Below, piece after piece: positions 1-10,042 of a stretch of DNA of 64,000 nucleotides (position 1 is the first letter of the stretch; the number at the start of each line of letters is the position of its first letter). The notes beneath the pieces were generated by a model, which was not told the DNA's origin, made no database searches, and saw only the letters and a list, made by a program, of their open reading frames with translations. Position numbers and translations under genes: made by a program. Origin of the DNA: Gammaproteobacteria bacterium (GTDB lineage Bacteria > Pseudomonadota > Gammaproteobacteria > Steroidobacterales > Steroidobacteraceae); assembly GCA_027365225.1 (NCBI GenBank), contig DAHXNV010000005.1, forward strand, positions 27,004 through 91,003, written 5' to 3'.

Positions 1-1
1 A

Positions 2-295
2 ATCGCGCTGAAAGGGCGTGGGTTGCAGCGCGGCGAGCGGCAAGGCGGCCAGCAGCATCTCCCGGCCGTTCAGCGGCTCGCGATACGCGCCGATCGGCGC
101 GCCGCCGGCGCCACGCACCGCTTCGACGAGGGGCGCCACCTCCGCACTGTCCAGAGCGAGAGCCATCTCGGTTGCGGCAAGGCCTCTGGGCTGTTTCCCG
201 GGCGCAAGCTTGCCCCGGCGGCGCGGGGTGTGCGCGCGCCGGGTTTCCCGGGCGGGGCGGGTGCGGGCGGGTGCGGCCTTCTTGGATGCTGCCAT
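2..295 (-). CDS. ParB-like (ParB/Spo0J N-terminal domain) protein, partial, runs off the left edge
   Basis: Reverse-strand reading from ATG at 295: MAASKKAAPARTRPARETRR...EMLLAALPLAALQPTPFQRD; basic N-terminus followed by a ParB-type 'LPLxxLxPTPFQRD' motif. Absent from the ORF track because no stop lies in the window. Confidence 0.5.
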   Translation of the reverse strand, partial: MAASKKAAPARTRPARETRRAHTPRRRGKLAPGKQPRGLAATEMALALDSAEVAPLVEAVRGAGGAPIGAYREPLNGREMLLAALPLAALQPTPFQRD

Positions 296-375
296 GGCCC
301 GATACGGTGCCTCGGACGCGCCGTCGCGTAAAGAGCGCTGTGCGAGAATGACGTCTCATCCCGCCGAGCCCCCCC

Positions 376-1806
376 ATGGACATCGTTCCCGCCGCCCCGG
401 CCGCCGCTCGCCTGCCGGCCCAGCGCTTCGACCGAGAAGGCCGCGCGCACATCGATCTGCGTGCCGTCTGGGCGCTGGCACTGCCGCTGATGGCCAACAG
501 CGCCGTGCAGGTGGTGCTGAACCTCACGGACATGTGGTTCATCGGGCACATCTCCACCGCGGCGCTCGCGGCCGTCGGTGCGGTGCAGTGGCTCATTCTC
601 GGGGTCATGTTCGTGCTTGGGGGCAGCAGCATGGCCGTGCAGACGCTGGCATCGCACGCGCACGGCGCGCGGCGATTTCGACGAGCCGCGCAGGCGGCCT
701 GGACGGCGCTCTGGGTGACGTTGTGCATTGTCCCGGTCTGCATTCTGCTCGGCATGGCCGGTCGATTGATCCTGACACCCTGCGGGTTTGCGCCACGGAT
801 CGCGCAACTGGCCGAGCAGTTCTGGCTGCCGCGCATCGGCGGCGCATCGATCGCGGTGGCGGCCTGGGCAATGATGGGGTTCTTCAACGGGATCGGCCGC
901 ACCCGCGTCAGCTTCATGGTGGCCGCCGCGGCGGCGATTGCCAATGCGATATTCAACGATCTGTTCATCTTTCATTTTGGCTGGGGGGTGGCCGGCTCGG
1001 CCTGGGCGAGCAACGCGGCGCAAGCGGTGGGCTTCGGGCTCGGCTTCGTGCTGTTTCTGCGCTCGCCGATTCGCGCGGCGTTCAACTCGCACCTCACGTG
1101 GCGTCCGCGCTGGCACAGCGTGCGCCGGCAGCTTCGGCTGGGTGTGCCGTTGGGGTTGATGCCGGCGGCCGACGTGCTCGGGTTCTCGGTATTCCAGATG
1201 ATGCAGGTGCGCTATGGGATGATCAGCGGCGCGGCGACCCAGATGGTCACGGTGCTCACCTCCATCGCGTATATGCCGGGCATCGGAATTGCCACGGCCG
1301 CGGCCACCCTGGTCGGCCAATCGATCGGGGCGGGGGACCGGTCCTGGGCGTTGCGGCTCGGGACCCGGATCATCCTGCTCGCCGCGCTGGTGATGGGCGG
1401 GATCGGACTCGCGCTCGCGTTGGCCGGTCCCTGGCTGATGCCCCTGTTCGCCGGCGCCCACGATCACGCCTCGGATCAGGCGGTGCGCCTCGGCACGCAG
1501 CTGCTGTGGCTCGCGGCGGCCTATCAATTCTTCGACGGTCTGAACCTCGGCAGCAGTATGTGCCTGCGAGGCGCGGGCGACGTGCGGGTTCCGGCGGCGC
1601 TGATATTCCCGGTGTGCTGGCTGGTCTTTCTGCCGCTCGCGCATGCATTTACATTCGCGCCCGGGCACGGCGGGTTCCGCTTCCTGCCGCAATTCGGCTG
1701 GGGTGCCCGCGGGGGCTGGAGCGCCGTCATCATTTACGTCGTGCTGCTCGGCTCGGCGCTGTTCCTGCGCTGGCGCTCGTGCGCCTGGCAGCGCATTCGG
1801 TTTTAA
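376..1806 (+). CDS. MATE family efflux transporter
   Basis: 476 aa polytopic membrane protein; LALPLMANSAVQVVLNLTDMWFIGHIST is a typical MATE N-terminus. Confidence 0.9.
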   Translation: MDIVPAAPAAARLPAQRFDREGRAHIDLRAVWALALPLMANSAVQVVLNLTDMWFIGHISTAALAAVGAVQWLILGVMFVLGGSSMAVQTLASHAHGARRFRRAAQAAWTALWVTLCIVPVCILLGMAGRLILTPCGFAPRIAQLAEQFWLPRIGGASIAVAAWAMMGFFNGIGRTRVSFMVAAAAAIANAIFNDLFIFHFGWGVAGSAWASNAAQAVGFGLGFVLFLRSPIRAAFNSHLTWRPRWHSVRRQLRLGVPLGLMPAADVLGFSVFQMMQVRYGMISGAATQMVTVLTSIAYMPGIGIATAAATLVGQSIGAGDRSWALRLGTRIILLAALVMGGIGLALALAGPWLMPLFAGAHDHASDQAVRLGTQLLWLAAAYQFFDGLNLGSSMCLRGAGDVRVPAALIFPVCWLVFLPLAHAFTFAPGHGGFRFLPQFGWGARGGWSAVIIYVVLLGSALFLRWRSCAWQRIRF

Positions 1807-1876
1807 AATGGCTGCGGCGTATCGCGCCATCTTCTGCCGGGCCGATCGGACCGGCGACTGACGAGGAGTGCCTGTC

Positions 1877-2017
1877 ATGCAATATTCCCTGCTCGGCCAC
1901 ACCGGCCTTGCGGTCTCGCGTCTCGCCTTCGGCGCGATGAGGTTTGTCGCCGGCAACCGGGACATGGCGGCCGGCCGCACAGTCGGCCCCGGGGTGGTGG
2001 CCCCTGCCGAGTCATGA
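1877..2017 (+). pseudogene. Truncated aldo/keto reductase N-terminal remnant
   Basis: Reads MQYSLLGHTGLAVSRLAFGAMRFVAG... then unrelated residues and TGA after 46 aa; the first ~25 aa match the AKR N-terminal signature (LGxTGLxVSxLxxGxM). Confidence 0.6.
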
Positions 2018-2048
2018 GTCTCTCGGCCGCGGGTCGTCACGGAAGCGT

Positions 2049-3188
2049 ATGAGCGGCGAAGAGCGCGCGGCCGCGCGCAACTCCCATGATGCACTGCATC
2101 GCTGGCTTCTCGAGCAGGCCTATCCTCTGTGGGCGCAGCGCGGCTGGGACAGCGTGCGGGGCGGCTTTCACGAGCGCCTCGGACCCGATGGCCCTGTGCC
2201 GACGGACGCGCGTCGTACTCGAGTGCAGCTACGCCAGATCCATTGCTTTGCGTCGGCGGAGGCGCTGGGTTGGCACGGCGAGTGGCGGGCATTGGTGAGC
2301 GGCGGGCTCGATCACGTGTTGGCCTATCGCCAACGGCCTGACGGGCTGTTTCGCGCAGTGCTCGCGCCGGACGGCGCGGTGTTGGAGGATCGCGCTTTGC
2401 TGTACGATCAAGCGTTCGCGCTGCTTGCGCTCGCGTCCGTGCACCGCGCGCTCGGGGCGGACACCGGCTGCGCCGAGCGGGCCGGGGCGCTGTGGGAACA
2501 GATCGCCCGCCGGTTGGACGCTCCCCTGGGGTTTCGCGCCGACACGACCGCGACCGGACCGCTGCTCGCCAATCCACACATGCATCTGCTCGAGGCACTG
2601 CTGGCCTGGGCGCAGATCGACGCGGCCTCGCCCTGGCGGCAGCGGGCCGACGGCATCGCGACTCTCGCGCTCGAGCGCCTGATCGATCCGGCGAGCGGTG
2701 CGCTGCGCGAGCAATATGACCCGAACGCGGCCGGTCCCGAAGCGCGCAGCGGGCCGGTTGAGCCCGGCCATCTGTTCGAGTGGGCAGGGCTGTTGCTGCA
2801 GCTCGATCCTGCACGCCCACGCCTGCGTGAAGCCGCGCTGCGGCTGGTGGAAATCGCCGAGACGCGCGGCGTGCGGGCCGGCGCCGTCGTAAACGCGCTG
2901 CGCGCCGACTTGACGGTTCTCGATCCCGAAGCGCGGCTGTGGCCGCAGACGGAGCGGGTGAAGACGTGTACGCGACTGGCCCGCCTGACCGGCGAAGCGC
3001 TGTACTGGAGGCGCGCGGCCGCGGCGGCCGAGACGTTGCGGGCCTACCTTGCGACGCCGGACCGGGGGCTTTGGTACGACCGCCGGCTCGCGAACGGCGC
3101 CTTCGTGCCGGAGCCCTCACCGGCGAGCAGCTTCTATCACATCATCGGTGCCATCAGCGCGCTTGCCGCGGCGCTCGAGGGGCCTTGA
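2049..3188 (+). CDS. AGE family epimerase/isomerase (N-acylglucosamine 2-epimerase / mannose isomerase-like)
   Basis: YPLWAQRGWDSVRGGFHERLGPDG, RVQLRQIHCFASAEALGW, NPHMHLLEALLAW are characteristic of the alpha6/alpha6-barrel AGE family. Confidence 0.88.
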   Translation: MSGEERAAARNSHDALHRWLLEQAYPLWAQRGWDSVRGGFHERLGPDGPVPTDARRTRVQLRQIHCFASAEALGWHGEWRALVSGGLDHVLAYRQRPDGLFRAVLAPDGAVLEDRALLYDQAFALLALASVHRALGADTGCAERAGALWEQIARRLDAPLGFRADTTATGPLLANPHMHLLEALLAWAQIDAASPWRQRADGIATLALERLIDPASGALREQYDPNAAGPEARSGPVEPGHLFEWAGLLLQLDPARPRLREAALRLVEIAETRGVRAGAVVNALRADLTVLDPEARLWPQTERVKTCTRLARLTGEALYWRRAAAAAETLRAYLATPDRGLWYDRRLANGAFVPEPSPASSFYHIIGAISALAAALEGP

Positions 3189-3436
3189 CTCGCACGGTCA
3201 GCGAGGGCCCGTTCCAGAGGCGCAGCGCCCCCGGGGCGCAGCAGCCGATTCCGCCGGCACCGGCGTGCCGGGGTTGGCGCTGTCGTACCGGCAGCACGCG
3301 GTGCTCGTGTCAGGCCGATGTCAGCGGCGAGCGTGGTGACATTGTACGGCCCCAGGTTGTGCAGCGAGGCCGCGCGCCGGCCGCAAGCGCGACGGTTGCG
3401 AGCGGACCGACGGCGAGTGCTGCGGCGCGTCGCATG

Positions 3437-4489
3437 TCAGCAGTCCCGTGGCGCCGGGGCGATCGAGCCGCGCAGGACCAGCTCCAGGGGCAGATGTCGC
3501 CGCGGCACCGGGCGGGGCCAGCCCTGGCGGTGCGGCTGGTACTGGCTGATCAGCTCGGCGGCGACGCGGCCGATCTCACGCACCGGTTGGCGCACCGTGG
3601 TGAGCTGCGGCCACACCATGGTGGCCACCGGCGCATCGTCGAAGCCGACGACCGACAGTTGCCGGGGCAGCGCCAGGCCCATTTGCCGCGCCGCCGACAC
3701 CGCGGCGGCGGCCATGTCGTCGTTGCTGGCGAAGATCGCCGTGGGACGCGGATGGCAGCCGAGCATGCGGCGCGCGCACTCGAGACCTTCGGCGAACTCG
3801 AAGTTGCCGGCCTGCACCAGCTGCGGGTCGATGTCCAGACCGCTCGCATGCATCGCATCGGCGAAGCCGAGGTAGCGCTGCTCGGTGGCCCGATGGCCCG
3901 CCCGCCCGAGCATGAATCCGATCCGGCGGTGGCCGCGTTGCAGCAGCTCGGTGGTGAGCTGGCGGACCGCGGCGCGGTCATCGGTGTCGACCGAGGGGGC
4001 GTCGTCTTGCGCGTGCATCGGCGCGATATGCACCGCCGGGATGTCCGCGGCGGCCAGAATGGCCTGCACCGCCGGCAGGTCGCTCAGCGGCGGCAGCAGG
4101 ATCACCCCTTCCAGACGCAGTTGGCGGATGAGCGTGCTCAGATCGCGGCCCACGTCGGGGCTGGCCGCCTCGAGCGGCTCGACCATCAGATGCAGGTTCG
4201 CTTCGCGGCAGCGCTGCACGGCGCCGGTTTGAAATTCGCTGAGGTAATCGCCCGGCTGGTCGTAAAACAGACCGATCAGGAACGAGCGGTCGCCGGCGAG
4301 ACCGCGCGCGGCCAGATTCGGCTGGTAATCGAGCTGCTGAATCGCCGTGAGCACACGCTCGCGCGTCTCGGCCCGCACGCCACGCTCGTTGTTGATGACA
4401 CGGGAGACGGTCTTCGGCGAGACGCCGGCCTGACCCGCCACCACTTCGATGGTCGCGGAGCCGCGACCTGGAGCCGCCGCTCTTCGCAT
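3437..4489 (-). CDS. LacI family transcriptional regulator
   Basis: N-terminal HTH ATIEVVAGQAGVSPKTVSRVINNERGVRAETRERVLTAIQQLDYQPNLAARGLA plus sugar-binding periplasmic-like domain. Confidence 0.93.
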   Translation of the reverse strand: MRRAAAPGRGSATIEVVAGQAGVSPKTVSRVINNERGVRAETRERVLTAIQQLDYQPNLAARGLAGDRSFLIGLFYDQPGDYLSEFQTGAVQRCREANLHLMVEPLEAASPDVGRDLSTLIRQLRLEGVILLPPLSDLPAVQAILAAADIPAVHIAPMHAQDDAPSVDTDDRAAVRQLTTELLQRGHRRIGFMLGRAGHRATEQRYLGFADAMHASGLDIDPQLVQAGNFEFAEGLECARRMLGCHPRPTAIFASNDDMAAAAVSAARQMGLALPRQLSVVGFDDAPVATMVWPQLTTVRQPVREIGRVAAELISQYQPHRQGWPRPVPRRHLPLELVLRGSIAPAPRDC

Positions 4490-4566
4490 GCTGCTAGAAT
4501 AGTGAAAATGTCAGCGCTGTCAATCAGCCTCTCGTCGCGCCGGGCGCGGCCAAGGCGCCTCGACTG

Positions 4567-6144
4567 ATGCGCGCGCCGGGGACATTGGCGCTGCTCATCA
4601 CGTTGGGATGCACCGCCGGGATGGTCGGCTTCGGCCTGCTCGTCTCACGGCGCCAGCGCAATCTGGATGATTACTTTCTCGCCTCGCGCGCCTCGCGCTG
4701 GCCGGCGATCGGCCTGGCGCTGTATGCCTCCAACATCTCCTCGACGGCCATCATCGCCCTGGCGGGCGCCGCCTATGCGTTCGGCATCTCGGTCTACGAC
4801 TACGAATGGTCGGCGACGGTGCTGTTGGTGTTCTTCTGCGTGTTCCTGCTGCCGGCGCTGCTCGGCAGCCGCATCTACACCATGCCGGAGTTCCTCGAGC
4901 GCCGCTACGACCGCGGCGCGCGGCTGTACTTCGCGGTGCTGACGCTGTTCCTGCTCGTGTTCGTCGACGCCGCGGCCGCGCTCTATTGCGGCTCGCTCGT
5001 GTGTCATCTGCTTGCGCCGGATGTGCCGTTGTGGGCGCTCGGGGCGCTGCTTGCCGGCGCGGCGTGTCTGTACACGCTCACCGGCGGGTTGCGCGCGGTG
5101 ATGTGGACCGGCTCGGTGCAGGCGGTGATGCTGCTCGGCAGCGCGCTCATCATCGCGGTGGCGGCCTTCCTGCGCGTCGGCGGCTGGCACGCTCTGACCA
5201 GCCGCGTCGCTCCGGGCATGCTCGCGCTGATCCGGCCCGCGAGCGATCCGGGCGTGCCCTGGCCGGGCCTGGTGTTCGGGATACCGGTGCTCGGGTTCTA
5301 TTACTGGTGCACCAATCACTACATCGTGCAGCGGGTGCTCTCGGCGCGCTCGCTCGATGACGGCCGCCGCGGCGCGCTGCTCACCGGGCTGCTGAAGCTT
5401 GCGGGCCTGTTTCTCATGGTGTTGCCGGGGATCTGCGCCATCGTGTTGTACCCGCATCTGTCCAATCCCGACCAAGTCTACCCGCGGCTCATGTTCGGCT
5501 TGCTGCCGGCCGGGCTGCTCGGGCTGGTGGCCGCCGGGTTCGTCGCCGCCACGCTCGCCTCGCTCGCCGCGGCGCTCAATTGCGCTTCCGCCCTGATCAC
5601 GGTGGACCTGATCCAGCACATCGCGCCGCGCGCGACCGCGAGGCAACTGGTGCGCATCGGGCGGTGGAGCACGCTCGGGGTGCTCGCGGTGGCCGTGCTG
5701 TGGGCGCCGCAGATCGAGCGCTTCGGCGACCTCTGGCAGTACCTGCAGGCGGTGCTCGCCTACGCCGTGCCGCCGATCGTGGCATTGTTCGCGGCGGGAT
5801 TGTTCTGGCGAGGCGCCAACGCGGCCGGCGCGCGCGCCACCCTGGTGGTCGGCACGCTGTGCGGCCTGGCATTGTTCCTGCTGACCACCGTGTTGCAGGT
5901 GGTGCATCTGCAGTTCCTGTACGCCGCGCCCATTCTGCTCGCGATCGATCTGGCGGTGCTGGTCGCGGCGAGCCTGAGATGGCCGGCCGCCCGCAGCGCC
6001 GCGGTCGATGCGCTGCTCTGGAGCGGCGCGGATTACCGCGCCGAGACCCGCAGGCTGCGCGAGCTGGGCCTGCTCGCCAACTATCGGGCCCAGGCGCTGG
6101 CGCTGTTGATCCTGACCGCGCTCATCGTCGTCGCCTTTCGCTGA
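4567..6144 (+). CDS. Sodium:solute symporter family (SSS/SLC5-like) transporter
   Basis: DDYFLASRASRWPAIGLALYASNISSTAIIALAGAAYAFG...YTLTGGLRAVMWTGSVQAVMLLG. Confidence 0.88.
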   Translation: MRAPGTLALLITLGCTAGMVGFGLLVSRRQRNLDDYFLASRASRWPAIGLALYASNISSTAIIALAGAAYAFGISVYDYEWSATVLLVFFCVFLLPALLGSRIYTMPEFLERRYDRGARLYFAVLTLFLLVFVDAAAALYCGSLVCHLLAPDVPLWALGALLAGAACLYTLTGGLRAVMWTGSVQAVMLLGSALIIAVAAFLRVGGWHALTSRVAPGMLALIRPASDPGVPWPGLVFGIPVLGFYYWCTNHYIVQRVLSARSLDDGRRGALLTGLLKLAGLFLMVLPGICAIVLYPHLSNPDQVYPRLMFGLLPAGLLGLVAAGFVAATLASLAAALNCASALITVDLIQHIAPRATARQLVRIGRWSTLGVLAVAVLWAPQIERFGDLWQYLQAVLAYAVPPIVALFAAGLFWRGANAAGARATLVVGTLCGLALFLLTTVLQVVHLQFLYAAPILLAIDLAVLVAASLRWPAARSAAVDALLWSGADYRAETRRLRELGLLANYRAQALALLILTALIVVAFR

Positions 6145-6160
6145 GCGGTGGCCGGCCCGA

Positions 6161-7555
6161 TCAGACGACCCGCGAGTAGCGCGGGGCCGAGGCTGCCGCG
6201 GGCGGCGCGGCGAGGTAGCGGTCGAAGCACATGGCGATCAGCCGCAGCAGCAGCTGGCCGCGGGCGGTGGCGCGGATCACGGCCGGATCGAGCGCGACCA
6301 GTCCGTCGGCCTCGAGCGTGCGCAGGGCGCTCGCGGCGGATGCGAAATACGTCCGGAACTCGATTGCATGCCGGGCTTCGGTCGCCCGCACGTCGATTTC
6401 TCCCTGACACATCACCTGCTGGATGACATCCGCGCGCAGCAGGTCGTCGGCATCGAGGACCAGGCCGCGCCACAGCGGCATTCGGCCCGCCTCGAGGGCG
6501 GCGTGCCAGCCGGCGAGGTCGCGCTGGTTCTGACTGAAGCTCGCGCCGATGTGACTGATGGCGCTGACGCCGAAGCCGACCAGGTCGCAGTCCGCGTGGG
6601 TCGTGTAGCCCATGAAGTTGCGCTGCAGGCCGCCGGCCTCGCGCGCGCGGGCGAGATCGTCCTGCGGCAGCGCGAAGTGGTCCATGCCGATGTAGCGATA
6701 GCCGGCCGCCGAGAGCCGCTCGATCGCCAGGGCGAGCAGCCTGATGCGCAGCTGCGGATGGGGCAGGAACGTGGTATCGAGCTGTCGCTGGGGCTTGAAC
6801 AGCTCCGGCAGGTGGGCATAGCCGTACACGGCGAGCCGGTCGGGCCGCGCGTCGATGATCGTTGCGAGGGTGCGCTCGAAACCCGCGAGCGTTTGCATCG
6901 GCAAGCCGTAGATGAGATCGACGTTGATCGAGCGGAAGCCGCTTGTGCGGCATGCCTCGATGACCCCGAGGGTTTCCTCGACGCTCTGCATGCGGTTGAC
7001 CGCGAGCTGCACCTGCGGATCGAAGTCCTGCACGCCGAGGCTCGCGCGGTTGAAGCCGAGCGCGGCGAGCTCGGCGATTTCCCGCGGCGACACCGCGCGC
7101 GGATCGAGCTCGATGGAAAAGTCGCGCTCGGGGCGCTCGCTCAAGCGCAACCGCCGCCCGAGCGCCTCGAGCAGCCGGCCGAGCTGTGCCGGGCGGAAGA
7201 AGTTCGGCGTGCCGCCGCCGAGGTGCAGCTGCAGGACCTCACGCCGTCCGTCGATGAGCGCCGCGGTCTCGGCCGCTTCGCGCAGCAGACACTCCAGGTA
7301 GCGCTCGGCGCGCGCCGCATCGCGGGTGATCACGCGATTGCAGGCACAATAGAAGCAGGGGTTGGCACAGAACGGCATGTGCGCATAGATCGACAGCGCC
7401 CGGCCGTGCGCATTGCTGCGGCCGATGTGCTCGCGCAAGTCCGCCTCGCTGAACGCCGGGGTGAACTGTGGCGCCGTGGGGTAGGAGGTGTAGCGTGGGC
7501 CGGGCCGATCGTAGCGGCGCAGCAGCTCAGGATCGAAGCTAAGCGTGCTCGTCAT
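6161..7555 (-). CDS. hemN: Oxygen-independent coproporphyrinogen III oxidase
   Basis: PRYTSYPTAPQF, radical-SAM CNPCFYCACN motif, LHLGGGTPNF, NVDLIYGLPMQT. Start placed at MTSTLSFDPELL. Confidence 0.93.
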   Translation of the reverse strand: MTSTLSFDPELLRRYDRPGPRYTSYPTAPQFTPAFSEADLREHIGRSNAHGRALSIYAHMPFCANPCFYCACNRVITRDAARAERYLECLLREAAETAALIDGRREVLQLHLGGGTPNFFRPAQLGRLLEALGRRLRLSERPERDFSIELDPRAVSPREIAELAALGFNRASLGVQDFDPQVQLAVNRMQSVEETLGVIEACRTSGFRSINVDLIYGLPMQTLAGFERTLATIIDARPDRLAVYGYAHLPELFKPQRQLDTTFLPHPQLRIRLLALAIERLSAAGYRYIGMDHFALPQDDLARAREAGGLQRNFMGYTTHADCDLVGFGVSAISHIGASFSQNQRDLAGWHAALEAGRMPLWRGLVLDADDLLRADVIQQVMCQGEIDVRATEARHAIEFRTYFASAASALRTLEADGLVALDPAVIRATARGQLLLRLIAMCFDRYLAAPPAAASAPRYSRVV

Positions 7556-7630
7556 GCTCGCAGACCGCGCGATGGCCATCCATATCGCTCTTATAATGCT
7601 GGGGAATGATCCCTGCCGCCATACGTACAA

Positions 7631-8596
7631 GTGCGCGACCGCGACGCTGACGGTGCGGCCCTGCCGTCACCGCCCGAGCCGCGCGGGCTGTGCCCCGCCG
7701 AGCCGGTGAGCCGGACGGAGGTCGAGGTGTTTCGCTCTCGGGGCCGCCGCCCGTGCCAGGAGCGTGCGCTCGTGCTCACGGCGGTCGGCATTGCCAGCGA
7801 GATCATCAGCGCCCGGGGCCGCTTCGTGCTGCAGGTCGCCTCGGCGGATCTCGAGCCGGCGGCCGCGCACCTGCGCCAGTACGATCTGGAGAATCCGCCG
7901 CGCGCCGGGTCGCCGGCCGCGCCGCCGCGACTGTTCGCGCATGCCTGGGTGGGCTGCGTCGGCTACGCCCTCTGGCTGTTGGGTGTTGCCTATGCCATCT
8001 CCAATGGACTGGTGAGTCTCGATGCGTTCGACCGCGGTGAGCTGTACGGCGCGCGGGTGCAGCACGGGCAATGGTGGCGGGCCTGGACCGCTCTGACGCT
8101 GCATCTGAGCGGTCCACACCTGGCCGGCAATCTGCTCGCCGGCATCTGGTTCGGCTATTTCGCCGGCCGGCAGCTCGGGGCCGGCACCGCATGGTTGCTG
8201 ATCGTCGTGGGTGCCGGCATTGCCAACCTCCTGCAGGGACTGCTGGGACCGCCCTGGTATCGTTCCGCCGGTGCCTCGACCGCCGTCTTCACGGCGTTGG
8301 GCATGATGGCCGCGCAGACCTGGTGGCGAGGACGCCGCGAGCCGCAAAGCCGGCTGCGTCGCTGGCTGCCGCTCGGCGCGGGCGTGGTGCTGCTGGGGTG
8401 GCTCGGTACGGCCGGCCGGCACACCGACGTCATGGCGCACGCGTTGGGTTTCGGGGTCGGGGTGCTCATCGGCTGGGCCGGCGCCTCCACGCTCATCGAG
8501 CCGCGGCTCGCGCGCGTTCCGCAGTGGCTCGCGGGACTCGCGGCAACGGCGATCATGGCGCTCGCTTGGGGCTTCGCCCTGTGCGGGTGGCGCTAA
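7631..8596 (+). CDS. Rhomboid family intramembrane serine protease
   Basis: HLSGPHLAGN, GASTAVFTALG (GxSx) and a downstream TM His (DVMAHALGFGVG). Confidence 0.8.
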   Translation: MRDRDADGAALPSPPEPRGLCPAEPVSRTEVEVFRSRGRRPCQERALVLTAVGIASEIISARGRFVLQVASADLEPAAAHLRQYDLENPPRAGSPAAPPRLFAHAWVGCVGYALWLLGVAYAISNGLVSLDAFDRGELYGARVQHGQWWRAWTALTLHLSGPHLAGNLLAGIWFGYFAGRQLGAGTAWLLIVVGAGIANLLQGLLGPPWYRSAGASTAVFTALGMMAAQTWWRGRREPQSRLRRWLPLGAGVVLLGWLGTAGRHTDVMAHALGFGVGVLIGWAGASTLIEPRLARVPQWLAGLAATAIMALAWGFALCGWR

Positions 8597-9291
8597 TCGG
8601 CGGTCGGCAGCGGCGAGGGCGGGGGACGCGATGTCCGTCGATAGCGCCTGACGAGGCGAGCGTCGAGCCCGCCGCCGGCCAGGTGCAGGGTGAAGATCAG
8701 CTCGCCATTGGACGCCAGGGCATAGCGCTCGGTCAGGGTCGGGCCGTATTCGGGCTTGATCCGCACGACGAAGGCCCGACCGTTCCAGCCGCAGTTCTCA
8801 TCGGCACCGACGTGTCCGAGGGTGACCGCAATGAGCACCCCGGGCGTGCAGTGCTCGGCGCCCGCGCCGGTCTGCTGGGTGAAGGCTCCGGGCGCGACCC
8901 GCAAGGCCAGATCGTTTCCCTCCGGCACGTGGGCGAGGAATTCCTCGACCAGATTCGCCCCGACTCTCGGGGCACTCACCACCACCGCGGGCGCCTGCTG
9001 CTGCGGTGAGTTGCCACCGGATGTCGGGCTCGCGCGCGGGGTGCCTCCCGTGCCGCCACCGGGGGCTGCGCTGGGCGTGTGACCGTGCCCCAGCAATTTC
9101 AGCAGCTGCGATTGCAGATCCGCCACCGCCGCGTCGACCCGGCCGCTGGCGGCTTGGTTGAGCCGCCAGTCGCCGGTCAAGCGAGGCGCATGAGCAGGTG
9201 GGGTAACCTTGAGTTCGACAGCACAGCCCGCCAGCACCCAGGGCAGCAGCACCGCACACAACCACAGCGATCGATGAGGGCGGAGGGGCAT
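8593..9291 (-). CDS. Hypothetical lipoprotein
   Basis: MPLRPHRSLWLCAVLLPWVLAGCAVELKV: signal peptide with LAGC lipobox; start could also be 9321. Confidence 0.6.
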   Translation of the reverse strand: MPLRPHRSLWLCAVLLPWVLAGCAVELKVTPPAHAPRLTGDWRLNQAASGRVDAAVADLQSQLLKLLGHGHTPSAAPGGGTGGTPRASPTSGGNSPQQQAPAVVVSAPRVGANLVEEFLAHVPEGNDLALRVAPGAFTQQTGAGAEHCTPGVLIAVTLGHVGADENCGWNGRAFVVRIKPEYGPTLTERYALASNGELIFTLHLAGGGLDARLVRRYRRTSRPPPSPLPTAD

Positions 9292-9334
9292 CGGGTGGGT
9301 GCCAGGGGTCAGTCTGCGCATCAGGCCGGGCGGC

Positions 9335-9970
9335 TTACCCTCGAACTCTGGCCGCGGCTGCCGCCAGTGCCTCGATGCGCGTCCAGTCGCGCGCCGCCAG
9401 CGTCTGGGCGGGCGAGAGCCACGAGCCCCCCGCACAGAGCACGTTGGGCAGATCGAGGTAGGTCCGGACCGTATCCTGGGTGATGCCACCCGTCGGGCAG
9501 AAGCGGGCCTGCGGGAACGGGCCGGCGAACGCCTTGAGCATCGGGACGCCGCCGGCAAGCGCGGCGGGAAAGAACTTGAAGCAGTGATACCCGTGAGCCA
9601 GTCCCAGCATGAGGTCCGAGGCGCTGGCCACGGCCGGCAGGTAGGGGATGGGACTGTGCAGACCTGCCTCCAGCAGCGCCGATGTCGCCCCGGGGGAGAT
9701 CGCAAACGTCGCGCCCGCGTTGGCGGCCGTGTGCAGATCATCGACCGAAAGTACTGTCCCGGCACCGACGGCTATGTCGGGAACGTCCCGCGCGATTGCC
9801 TCGATGGCGTGCAGTGCCGCACTCGTGCGCAGCGTGACCTCGATGACGCGCAATCCGCCGCGCAGCAGCGCTCGAGCCAGGTCCGGCGCGAGACCGGCGT
9901 CCTCGATCACCACGACCGGCATGACCGGTGACAGCTTGAGTATCCGCTCGATATCCGCTCTGGCGTGCAT
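9335..9970 (-). CDS. eda: 2-dehydro-3-deoxy-phosphogluconate (KDPG) aldolase
   Basis: MPVVVIEDAGLAPDLARALLRGGLRVIEVTLRT, VGAGTVLS, FKFFPAALAGG, FCPTGGIT. Confidence 0.95.
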   Translation of the reverse strand: MHARADIERILKLSPVMPVVVIEDAGLAPDLARALLRGGLRVIEVTLRTSAALHAIEAIARDVPDIAVGAGTVLSVDDLHTAANAGATFAISPGATSALLEAGLHSPIPYLPAVASASDLMLGLAHGYHCFKFFPAALAGGVPMLKAFAGPFPQARFCPTGGITQDTVRTYLDLPNVLCAGGSWLSPAQTLAARDWTRIEALAAAAARVRG

Positions 9971-10042
9971 GGGCTCTCGATCAGCGTTTCCGGTCTCTTA
10001 TCCTGCAGCAATCCGCGCGGCAGCGGTAGAGCGTCTGGTCGG

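Noticed and set aside
70-3120. 1016-aa minus-strand ORF
   Set aside because: Antisense to the MATE and AGE genes; composition is Arg/Ala/Pro-rich with no recognisable domain, a normal artefact of high-GC third-position bias.
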